64,000 bases of DNA from NCBI RefSeq assembly GCF_023330685.1, contig NZ_CP097128.1, forward strand, positions 2,294,001 through 2,358,000, in the 5' to 3' direction. This document shows positions 49,542-57,397 of this stretch, in pieces (position 1 is the stretch's first letter; the number at the start of each line of letters is the position of its first letter). The position numbers and the translations under genes are program-made. Below the pieces are notes generated by a model that was not told the DNA's origin, searched no databases, and worked only from the letters and a program-made list of their open reading frames with translations. The DNA comes from Conexibacter sp. DBS9H8. Its GTDB lineage: Bacteria; Actinomycetota; Thermoleophilia; Solirubrobacterales; Solirubrobacteraceae.

Positions 49542-51128
49542 ATGCCGGTGTTGACTGTCTCTGAGACCCCGCGTACGGGTACCCGGCTCGCGGAGCACCC
49601 GTCGGTCCGCTGGGGCCGGGAACATCCGTTCGCCGCGGCGATGATCATCTCCGTGTTCCTCGGCCTCCTGTCGGGCATCGTCTGGCCGACGATCCCCAGC
49701 TACGATCCGTTTTCCTGGGTCGTCTGGGGTCACGAGGTGTCGGACCCGAACATCCCCTTCTACGTCGGCAACGGGCCGTCCTGGAAGCCGCTGCCGTTCT
49801 TCTTCACCACGATCTACGGTCTGTTCGGTACCGCCGCTCCCTGGCTGTGGGTGGTGACGGCCCGGATCGGCGGGTTCGCCGGCCTGACGGGTGCCGTCCG
49901 GCTGACGCTGCTCATCTCCCGCCGCGCCGGACTCCCCGCATGGGCCGGCTGGGTCGGGGGCCTCGTCGCGATCGCCGGCATCGTGCTCACCTGGTCCGAG
50001 AGCCTGTGGACCTATTACTTCTTCCGCGGGACCAGTGAGGTCCTGCTGATCGGCGTGTGGCTGTGGTCGATCGAGCGACTGATCACCCGCCACCACTGGC
50101 AGGCCTACATGCTGATGGCCGCCGAGGGGCTGATGCGGCCCGAGGCGTGGCCGTTCATGCTTGTCTATGGCGCCTATCTGTTCTGGAAGCATCCCGGGAT
50201 GCGGATCTGGGTGGTCCTCGCCCTGATCGCCCAGCCCGTCGGCTGGTTCGTCCCCCCGTGGATCTCGACCGGGCAGCCGTTCCTCGCCGCCACCCATGCC
50301 TCGCTCTACAACGGCCAGCTCGGGCCGAACTGGCTTGCGACGCTGCTCAGCCGCGGAGAGTCGCTGCAGTCGTTGCCGACGCTGGGGCTCGCGATCCTCG
50401 CGGTCGGCATCGGTCTGTGGAAGGGGCGGGGGTTCCTCCGGGCCCTCGCCGGACGCTGGCGGACCCCGAACGCCGTGATCGCCCGGATCGCCTCTGAGGC
50501 CTCCGAGGTTCCGATCGTGCTTGGGCTCGGCATCGGGGCGCTCGGCTGGTGGGTCGTCGTGATCTTCGAGACGGCGGACCACTATCCGGGCCTGCAACGC
50601 TTCTTCCTGCCTGGCTCTGTGATGATCTGCGTCCTCTCCGGCTACGGCCTCGTCCAGATCGCCACCTGGATCGGCCGTCTCGTCCCCGGCCGGGCCTCGC
50701 TCGCCGGGCTCCTCGTCGCCGCGATCATGTGCGTCGGCTCCTGGCACTGGTTCGCCCAGCGCTGGACGTGGGCGCGGGCGGAGGAGCCACTCGCCGCGAC
50801 CGCGGTGACCCGGATCGACGCGCTCGGCCGATCGGTCACCGTCCTGGGTGGGCTGAAGAAGATTCTGCCCTGCGCCGGAAGCGTGATCACGATCAATCAC
50901 TCGCTGCAGACCGCGATGGCCTGGGAGCTGGGGACCGACCTCGCGAAGGTCCAGACGGTGCTGACCAAACCCGGGCTGGCCTGGGTCGGGCCGTGGGACT
51001 CGATCGACGGTGGTCCTCCGCCGATCGCCTTCAAGTTCTCCACCCACACCGTTGCGACCGTCGGACCGTGGTCGATCCAGCAGGTCTTCCCCTACCACGG
51101 GAAGCCCAACGCCTGCGTCGGCGCTTAG
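49542..51128 (+). CDS. multi-pass membrane protein, GT-C glycosyltransferase-like
   Basis: 528 residues with about 10-12 predicted helices. The first periplasmic loop after helix 1 (PTIPSYDPFSWVVWGHEVSD) contains an acidic residue at the place where GT-C enzymes keep their catalytic Asp. Large loops follow late helices, and a soluble C-terminal part (about 420-528) lies outside. Unlike many GT-C enzymes I do not see a DxD or an oligosaccharyltransferase motif, so the assignment rests on topology and on pairing with the GT2 gene. GAGGTG precedes the ATG. Confidence 0.65.
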   Translation: MPVLTVSETPRTGTRLAEHPSVRWGREHPFAAAMIISVFLGLLSGIVWPTIPSYDPFSWVVWGHEVSDPNIPFYVGNGPSWKPLPFFFTTIYGLFGTAAPWLWVVTARIGGFAGLTGAVRLTLLISRRAGLPAWAGWVGGLVAIAGIVLTWSESLWTYYFFRGTSEVLLIGVWLWSIERLITRHHWQAYMLMAAEGLMRPEAWPFMLVYGAYLFWKHPGMRIWVVLALIAQPVGWFVPPWISTGQPFLAATHASLYNGQLGPNWLATLLSRGESLQSLPTLGLAILAVGIGLWKGRGFLRALAGRWRTPNAVIARIASEASEVPIVLGLGIGALGWWVVVIFETADHYPGLQRFFLPGSVMICVLSGYGLVQIATWIGRLVPGRASLAGLLVAAIMCVGSWHWFAQRWTWARAEEPLAATAVTRIDALGRSVTVLGGLKKILPCAGSVITINHSLQTAMAWELGTDLAKVQTVLTKPGLAWVGPWDSIDGGPPPIAFKFSTHTVATVGPWSIQQVFPYHGKPNACVGA

Positions 51129-51198
51129 CGCCGTCCCGTTCCCCCATCGGAGCCCGGACGCCAAGGTGTCCGTGGCGCCCTGTTGAATACCCGAACGT

Positions 51199-51699
51199 AT
51201 GATCGTCTTGGGAATCGATCCGGGGAGCGCCAACACCGGGTACGGGGTCGTCGCGGGGGAGGGCCGCCGGCTGCGCCGGCTCGACCACGGGGTCATCACG
51301 ACCGGAGCGGGCGTTCCGCTCGAACGACGTCTCGCCGAGATCCACGCGGGCGTCGGCGACCTGATCGGACGCCACGGCGTCGACGCCGTCGCCGTCGAGG
51401 AGCTCTACTTCGGCGCGAACGCCCGGTCGGCCTTCGCCGTCGGCCAGGCACGCGGGGTCGTGCTGCTCGCCGCTGGTCAGGCGGCACTGCCGGTGCGCTC
51501 CTACACCCCCCAACAGGTCAAGCAGGCGGTGTGCGGGTCGGGGCGGGCGGAGAAGGACCAGATCGCCCGGATGGTGATGCGCCTGCTCGGCCTCGCCGCG
51601 ATCCCGGGGCCCGATCACGCCGCCGACGCGCTCGCGGTCGCGATCGCGGACCTCAACCGAGCTCCGCTGCAGGAGCGGATCGCGGCGGCGCAGCGATGA
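51199..51699 (+). CDS. ruvC: Holliday junction endonuclease RuvC
   Basis: 166 residues. RNase H-like fold with four acidic active-site residues: D7 in VLGIDPGSANTGYGVV, E in VAVEELYFG, and the D pair in GPDHAADALAVAIA. Conserved QARGVVLLAA and YTPQQVKQAVCG also match. It cuts Holliday junctions after RuvAB migration. It overlaps ruvA by 4 bp. Confidence 0.97.
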   Translation: MIVLGIDPGSANTGYGVVAGEGRRLRRLDHGVITTGAGVPLERRLAEIHAGVGDLIGRHGVDAVAVEELYFGANARSAFAVGQARGVVLLAAGQAALPVRSYTPQQVKQAVCGSGRAEKDQIARMVMRLLGLAAIPGPDHAADALAVAIADLNRAPLQERIAAAQR

Positions 51700-52280
51700 T
51701 CGCGCTGCTCGCCGGGACGGTCGCGGTGCGCCGTCCCGACCATGTGATCGTCAGCTGCCAGGGCGTCGGCTACCGGCTCGCGGTCTCAGCCCAGACGCTC
51801 GGGCACGTTCCCGCCGCCGGTCAACCGGTCACCCTGCACTGCCACCTCATCGTGAGAGAGGACGCCCTCACCCTCTACGGTTTCGCAGGCGAGGAGGAGC
51901 GGGACCTGTTCCTGCTGCTGCTCGGCGTCCCCTCCGTCGGCCCCAAGGTCGCCATCGACATCCTCTCGGCCGCGCCGGTGCATGATCTCGTGAGGGCTCT
52001 TGCCGCCGGTGACGCCGCCCGCTTCCAGTCGGTCAAGGGGATCGGCAAGCGCACCGCGGAGCGGATCATCGTCGAGCTACGGGAGAAGGTGCTCGGTGAC
52101 GCTCTCGCGGGGTTCGTCGGCGGCGCCGCCCCCGCCGAGGATGACCCGCGCCGGCTCGCGCGGGAGGGGCTGACCGGGCTCGGCTACTCGCCCGAGGAGG
52201 CCGAGGCATTACTCCGTGACCTCGACGGGGACAGCCCTGAGGCGCTGATCGCGGGCGCCCTGCGCGGAGGGCGGAGATGA
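51696..52280 (+). CDS. ruvA: Holliday junction branch migration protein RuvA
   Basis: 194 residues from the ATG at 51696. Domain I (OB fold) is [19 protein letters not shown], domain II has two HhH motifs ([15 protein letters not shown] and [16 protein letters not shown]), and the C-terminal domain III ([15 protein letters not shown]) binds RuvB. RuvA tetramers hold the junction. Four-bp overlaps link it to ruvC and ruvB. The longer frame upstream to 51183 is antisense-free but overlaps ruvC and is rejected. Confidence 0.97.
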   Translation: MIALLAGTVAVRRPDHVIVSCQGVGYRLAVSAQTLGHVPAAGQPVTLHCHLIVREDALTLYGFAGEEERDLFLLLLGVPSVGPKVAIDILSAAPVHDLVRALAAGDAARFQSVKGIGKRTAERIIVELREKVLGDALAGFVGGAAPAEDDPRRLAREGLTGLGYSPEEAEALLRDLDGDSPEALIAGALRGGRR

Positions 52281-53278
52281 TCCTCTCCTCCGAGGCGCTC
52301 CCTGAGGACGAGCCCGAACGGTCGCTCCGTCCCCGCCGGCTTGAGGACTTCATCGGCCAGGACGGCCTCAAGGATCAGCTCGCCGTCTCCATCGAGGCGG
52401 CCCTGAGCCGGGAGGAGCCGCTTGACCACGTGCTGCTCGCCGGCCCGCCGGGTCTTGGGAAGACGTCGCTGGCCCAGATCGTCGCCGCCGAGCTCGACGT
52501 GCCGTTCATCGCCACCGCGGGCCCCGCGCTCGAACGCAAGGCGGACATCGCTGCGTTCCTGTCCGCGCTCGAACCCCGCTCGGTGTTCTTCGTCGATGAG
52601 ATCCACCGCCTGCCCCGCGCGCTCGAGGAGACCTTCTACCCGGCGATGGAGGACCGGCAGCTGCCGATCACGATCGGGCAGGGCGCGGGCGCGCGGGTGA
52701 TGACGATCGACCTGCCGCCGTTCACGCTGATCGGCGCCACCACCCGGACCGGCCTGCTGTCGACCCCATTGCGTGACCGCTTCGGGATCCAGCACCGCCT
52801 CGACCATTACGCGCCTCGGGATCTCGCGCGCATCGTCCGCCGCTCCGCCCACCTCCTCGGCGTCGTCATCGACGACGCCGGGGCGGTCGCGGTCGCCTCT
52901 CGCAGCCGCGGGACCCCGCGGGTTGCCAACCGGCTGCTCAAGCGGGTCCGCGACTACGCACAGGTCCGCGGGTCCGGCGTCGTCACCGAGGAGATCGCCG
53001 GGCGGGCCCTCGACCAGCTCGAGGTTGACGGACTCGGCCTCGACCGCCTTGACCGCGAGATCCTCCACACGATCTGCGTCAAGTTCGCTGGCGGCCCGGT
53101 CGGGCTCTCGACGCTCGCCGCCGCCGTCGGGGAGGAGCAGGACACGATCGAGGACGTCTATGAGCCCTACCTGCTTCAGCACGGCCTGCTCGAGCGGACC
53201 CCGCGCGGGCGCGTCGCCACCGCCGGGGCCTTCGCCCACCTCGGGCTGCCCGCACCCCGCCAACTCGGCCTTCTCTAG
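52277..53278 (+). CDS. ruvB: Holliday junction branch migration ATPase RuvB
   Basis: 333 residues. N-terminal [19 protein letters not shown], Walker [15 protein letters not shown], Walker [13 protein letters not shown], sensor 1 [20 protein letters not shown] and arginine finger within [16 protein letters not shown]-terminal winged helix (LFSTACSS in other frames is not used; here [17 protein letters not shown]). The hexameric motor drives branch migration. Complete and canonical. Confidence 0.97.
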   Translation: MILSSEALPEDEPERSLRPRRLEDFIGQDGLKDQLAVSIEAALSREEPLDHVLLAGPPGLGKTSLAQIVAAELDVPFIATAGPALERKADIAAFLSALEPRSVFFVDEIHRLPRALEETFYPAMEDRQLPITIGQGAGARVMTIDLPPFTLIGATTRTGLLSTPLRDRFGIQHRLDHYAPRDLARIVRRSAHLLGVVIDDAGAVAVASRSRGTPRVANRLLKRVRDYAQVRGSGVVTEEIAGRALDQLEVDGLGLDRLDREILHTICVKFAGGPVGLSTLAAAVGEEQDTIEDVYEPYLLQHGLLERTPRGRVATAGAFAHLGLPAPRQLGLL

Positions 53279-53344
53279 CGGCGCGGGCACCAGCGCGCGA
53301 GCTTCGGATTCTCTTCGGCCCGCCCGGCTATGCTCGCCGACACA

Positions 53345-53806
53345 GTGACCCACGAGCACTACTTCATCTGCCCCCACTGCGGCAACCGGTCGATGGGAAC
53401 GGACCGCAACAACGGGTTCCGACGTGAGGCCCGCGGCTGTGAGAAGTGCGGCTTTGCCTACCTGTTCGAACTGCTTGACGACTACTACCCGGCACCGAAC
53501 GCGGCGTTCTTTGCCTGTGACCGCGAGGGGCGGATCGTCGACTGTGGCCGCGGCAGCTTCGAGCTGACCGGCCTGCGCACCGAGGCGGTGATCGGCCAGC
53601 CGGTCCGCGATGTCCTCGGGCTCACCTTTACCGACGGGACCGATCATCTCGGCACGGCACTCGAATGGGAGGTCCGCGTCCCGCACAAGCCGGCGCAGAT
53701 CACCGCCGGTCCGGAGCCGTCGCTGGCGCTCGCCGACATCTTCCCCGCCTACGATGATGAGGAGGGAGGGCTTCTGCTCGTGCTCACCCCCTCCAGCGGC
53801 CGCTGA
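53345..53806 (+). CDS. zinc-ribbon plus PAS-like protein
   Basis: 153 residues from a GTG at 53345. An ATG at 53330 is the other option, but it falls inside the -10-like hexamer TATGCT (53329-53334). The N-terminal ribbon has CPHC and CEKC, 20 residues apart, followed by CGFAYLFELLDDYYPAP. Residues ~50-150 resemble a PAS domain: AFFACDREGRIVDCGRGSFELTGLRTEAVIGQPVRDVLGL. There is no output domain. It lies between ruvB and secDF, where Actinomycetota normally have yajC. Sensor or adaptor function is inference. Confidence 0.75.
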   Translation: MTHEHYFICPHCGNRSMGTDRNNGFRREARGCEKCGFAYLFELLDDYYPAPNAAFFACDREGRIVDCGRGSFELTGLRTEAVIGQPVRDVLGLTFTDGTDHLGTALEWEVRVPHKPAQITAGPEPSLALADIFPAYDDEEGGLLLVLTPSSGR

Positions 53807-53857
53807 CCGGCGGCCCCAGACTTTCCCGCCAGCCGACCGTCTAACCTCCGCCCGCAG

Positions 53858-56800
53858 ATGTCCGACCGCCAGCGCAACGGCCTCATTCTGTTGATCGTCG
53901 TCGGCCTGATCGCCGCCTCCGCGGTGGTGATCGGGGCGAAGAAGACGGTGCTCGGACTCGACCTCAAGGGTGGGATCGAGCTTGTCTACCAGGCCACCGG
54001 AACCCCGCAGAACCCGAAGGTGACGAGCACGAACCTGTCTGAGGCCGTTCAGGCGATGGACAAGCGCGTCAACCAGCTCGGGGTCGCTCAGCCGTCGATC
54101 CAGACCGAGGGCAGCGACCTCATCGACGTCCAGCTGCCGAACGTCTCCAACGTCGTCCAGGCCGAGCACGAGGTGGGGGATACCACCCGCCTCGCTTTCT
54201 ATGACTGGGAAGCGAACGTCCTCGTCCCGCCGACTGGGAAGGGCAAACCGCAGTTCGCCGCCAGTGGACTCACGACTCAGAACGTCAGCGCTGAGACGAT
54301 CAGCCAGGGCAGCGGCACCGCTGCGCCCGGGGCGAGCTCCCCGGCAGCAGGCGGTCTCGGCCTCTACGCCGCGGTCAAGCTCGCTTCTCAGCAACCCGCG
54401 TTCATCTCTCGGGCCGGCAACGCCCGCAAGGGGTCGGAGTACTTCCTCTTCGGCGCCCCCGGCTCCTCGGCCTGTCGTGCCTACGCGGCCGCCTCCGGGA
54501 CCCCGCTGCTCAAGGGAGTTCACTGCCTGATCGGCGGTGGGCCGGTCCAGGCGCTCGGCAGCCAGACCCCTCAGCAGGCCGCCGATCAGGGGCTCACCCC
54601 GGCCGAGACGGCCGGCACCCAGCTGATCCAGGTCAAGCAGGGGTGGGCGATCCTGCAGGGCGCCCCGGCGAGCTTCGCTCACCCGTACAAGTCCGCGTAC
54701 TCGCCGCAGGCGAGCTACTACGTCGTCCGGGATGACGCCGCCCTGTTCGGCAACGAGATCACCAACCCGCAGGAGTCGACGGGCCAGAGCGGATCGCCGG
54801 TCGTCTCCTTCGGGTTCACCGGCAACGGCGCGAACGCGTTCCAGAACGTCACCGCCGAGATCGCCAAGCGCGGCTCGCTCGCAAGCATCGGCTCGACGAA
54901 GCTCAACGAACACTTCGCCACCGTGCTGGGCACCCAGATCCTGTCGGTGCCCTCGATCGACTGGCAGCAGTACCCCGACGGGATCGACGGATCCCAGGGT
55001 GCGGAGATCTCGGGCGGCTTCACGGTCAGCTCGGCTGACCAGCTCGCCTCCTACCTGCGGCTCGGCTCGCTCCCGGTCAACCTCAAGGAGATCTCCAACA
55101 CGACCGTGTCGGCGACCCTCGGCTCTCAGGCCCTCCACCAGGGGATCATCGCCGGGATCATCGGGCTGGCCGTCGTCGTCATCTTCCTGCTCGCCTTCTA
55201 CCGCCTGCTCGGGCTCATCGCCGTCGGCGGTCTCGTCGCCTACGGGGTCTACTTCTTCGCGCTGATCAAGCTGATCCCGATCACCCTCACGCTCGCGGGG
55301 ATCGCCGGCCTCGTCCTCACAATCGGCGTCGCCGCCGACGCCAACATCGTCATCTTCGAACGGGTCAAGGAGGAGATCCGGGCCGGACGTTCGATCCGCA
55401 ACGGGATCATCGAGGGCTACAAGAAGGGCCTGTCGGCGATCATCGACGCGAACGTCGTGACGATCATGACGGCGTTCATCCTGTTCGTGCTCGCCACCCA
55501 GGACGTCAAGGGGTTCGCCTTCACGCTCGGCATCGGCACGTTCGCCTCCCTGTTCACCGCCGTGATGGCGACCCAGGCGATCCTGACGACCCTCGGCAAC
55601 TCCCGGTCCCTGTCGCGCCCCTCCGCCCTCGGGGTCCGACGCCATCGGGCCTGGACGTTCGACTTCATGGGCGCGAGCCGGTACTTCTTCACGCTCTCCG
55701 GGGTCATCCTCCTCGTCGGCGCGTTCGCGATCGGCGGACGGGGCCTCAACCTCGGGATCGACTTCACCTCCGGGACCCAGGTGTCCGTCGGCCTCGTGCA
55801 CCCGGCCGACGTGAGCCAGATCAAGGCGGTGATGGCGAGCATCGGGGAGGCGGACGCGACTATCCAGGCCGTCCACGGTGACAAGGCACTCGGTCGCTAC
55901 GGCTTCCAGATCCAGTCCAAGTACCTGAGCCCGAGCAAGTACGGCCGGTTGCGCAGCGAGCTGCAGAGCCGGTTCGGGATCGCCAGCAACAACGTCGGGA
56001 ACCAGGACATCAACCCGACGTCGGTCGGGCCGACCTTCGGGGCCGCCGTTGAACACAGCGCCGTGATCGCGATCATCGCCTCCCTGCTGGTGATCTCCGT
56101 CTACGTCGCCCTGCGATTCGACTGGAAGTACGCCGTCCCGGTCCTCATTGCCCTCGCCCACGATCTGCTCATCTCGATCGGCGTCTACGCGCTGCTCGGC
56201 CGGGTCGTCACCACTGACACGGTCGCCGCGCTGCTGACGATCCTCGGGTACTCGATGTACGACACGATCATCGTCTTTGACCGTGTCCGGGAGAACACGA
56301 AGCGAATGCCCAACGCCGCCTTCTCCCAGATCGTCAACCGGTCGATGTCGGAGGTCCTCACCCGGTCGCTGGCGACGACCGCCTGCACACTGCTTCCGGT
56401 CACGGCGCTGCTCATCTTCGGCGGGTCGACGCTGCAGGACTTCGCCTTCGCCCTGCTCGTCGGCGTCGCCTCCGGGGCCTACTCGTCGATCTTCATCGCC
56501 TCACCCGTGCTCACCCACTGGAAGGAGCGCGAGCACGGTTTCCGCCTTCGCCGCGAGCGGATCATCGCCGAGCACGGCTTCGTTCCCGCCTACGCGTCCG
56601 GTGCGGGCGCTGACATCGACCCCGACCGCGGACGCCGTCGCGCCGCCGGTCGGCTCACCGAACCCGCGCCCGAGGGCGTGTCGGCCGCGGAGTTCGAGGC
56701 GCTCAAACGCGATCTCGGCCTCGAGGAGGCCACCGGCCCTGGCGCGCCCGCCCGCGCCGGTCGTCCTCCCACGCGGGGTCGCGGCGCGAGTTCGGCGACC

Positions 56801-57019
56801 GGCGGGGCGGTCACCCGCCGCGCCGCCCCTCCGACCCGTCCGTCGACGCCCGCGCCGCCGGCGGCGCCTCCGTCGCCGCCCGAGGCCGGAGACCGGGGCG
56901 GCAGCTTCGAGCACGCGCCCGACGCGTCCTCGGACGACGCCGTCCTGCCCAACGAGCCGCGGCCGCGCAGTGGCGGGGGCGCCCGGGCGTCCCGCAACCG
57001 CAAGCACGGGCGACGCTGA
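53858..57019 (+). CDS. secDF: protein translocase SecDF, fused
   Basis: 1053 residues. SecD half: first helix ~5-25, LGLDLKGGIELVYQ, P1 head domain with a Gly/Ala/Ser-rich insert (~145-180), then helices with GIAGLVLTIGVAADANIVIFERVKEE. SecF half from about 600: LNLGIDFTSGTQVSVGL and LTILGYSMYDTIIVFDRVRENT. A 120-residue Pro/Arg/Ala-rich cytosolic tail ends the protein. SecDF uses the proton gradient to pull exported proteins. TAACCT ten bases before the ATG is the promoter candidate. It overlaps the next gene by one base. Confidence 0.95.
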   Translation: MSDRQRNGLILLIVVGLIAASAVVIGAKKTVLGLDLKGGIELVYQATGTPQNPKVTSTNLSEAVQAMDKRVNQLGVAQPSIQTEGSDLIDVQLPNVSNVVQAEHEVGDTTRLAFYDWEANVLVPPTGKGKPQFAASGLTTQNVSAETISQGSGTAAPGASSPAAGGLGLYAAVKLASQQPAFISRAGNARKGSEYFLFGAPGSSACRAYAAASGTPLLKGVHCLIGGGPVQALGSQTPQQAADQGLTPAETAGTQLIQVKQGWAILQGAPASFAHPYKSAYSPQASYYVVRDDAALFGNEITNPQESTGQSGSPVVSFGFTGNGANAFQNVTAEIAKRGSLASIGSTKLNEHFATVLGTQILSVPSIDWQQYPDGIDGSQGAEISGGFTVSSADQLASYLRLGSLPVNLKEISNTTVSATLGSQALHQGIIAGIIGLAVVVIFLLAFYRLLGLIAVGGLVAYGVYFFALIKLIPITLTLAGIAGLVLTIGVAADANIVIFERVKEEIRAGRSIRNGIIEGYKKGLSAIIDANVVTIMTAFILFVLATQDVKGFAFTLGIGTFASLFTAVMATQAILTTLGNSRSLSRPSALGVRRHRAWTFDFMGASRYFFTLSGVILLVGAFAIGGRGLNLGIDFTSGTQVSVGLVHPADVSQIKAVMASIGEADATIQAVHGDKALGRYGFQIQSKYLSPSKYGRLRSELQSRFGIASNNVGNQDINPTSVGPTFGAAVEHSAVIAIIASLLVISVYVALRFDWKYAVPVLIALAHDLLISIGVYALLGRVVTTDTVAALLTILGYSMYDTIIVFDRVRENTKRMPNAAFSQIVNRSMSEVLTRSLATTACTLLPVTALLIFGGSTLQDFAFALLVGVASGAYSSIFIASPVLTHWKEREHGFRLRRERIIAEHGFVPAYASGAGADIDPDRGRRRAAGRLTEPAPEGVSAAEFEALKRDLGLEEATGPGAPARAGRPPTRGRGASSATGGAVTRRAAPPTRPSTPAPPAAPPSPPEAGDRGGSFEHAPDASSDDAVLPNEPRPRSGGGARASRNRKHGRR

Positions 57020-57303
57020 TGGGCCTGCTCGCGTGGGCGATGGTCGGGCTCGCCATCTGGCATTTCACGATCTGGCTGCCTGATCGCCACTGGGGCGGCA
57101 TCGTCGGCTCGCTGCTCGGCGCGATCATCGGCGCCGTCCTGATCGGGCTGGCGATCCACGGGTTCGAGATTCCGGGCCGGCGTGCCACCCACCTCATCAC
57201 GACCGTGGAGGGGATTCCCGGGGCGCTGATCGGAATCGCCGTCATCTACCTGATAGGCGACCGGCGCGAACGTGCGGCCACCGGCACAAGCGTCGGGACC
57301 TGA
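57019..57303 (+). CDS. GlsB/YeaQ/YmgE-type small membrane protein
   Basis: 94 residues, start ATG sharing a base with the secDF stop (TGATG). Three hydrophobic helices at about 1-20, 25-48 and 58-80, with the glycine-spaced pattern WGGIVGSLLGAIIGAVLIGL and IPGALIGIAVIYLIG seen in transglycosylase-associated (YeaQ/GlsB) proteins. The family is often induced by stress; the function is unknown. Probably co-transcribed with secDF. Confidence 0.7.
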   Translation: MGLLAWAMVGLAIWHFTIWLPDRHWGGIVGSLLGAIIGAVLIGLAIHGFEIPGRRATHLITTVEGIPGALIGIAVIYLIGDRRERAATGTSVGT

Positions 57304-57385
57304 GCGTCGCGGCGGCTGCCGCCATCCGGCCCGGCGCTCGTACCGACCGGCACGCCGGCCACGGTGATTCCGCCGTCGCGACCCA

Positions 57386-57397
57386 TACCCTGAGGCG
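57386..57397 (+). promoter_or_regulatory. leaderless-type promoter of recJ
   Basis: TACCCT at 57386-57391, six bases (GAGGCG), then ATG at 57398. GAGG in the spacer might alternatively act as a ribosome binding site. Confidence 0.5.

Noticed and set aside
52184..56161. Open frame of 1325 codons on the minus strand opposite ruvA, ruvB and secDF
   Set aside because: It is antisense to three certain genes, consists of Asp/Gly/Arg/Glu-rich low-complexity sequence with no domain, and is what codon bias in very GC-rich genes produces on the other strand.
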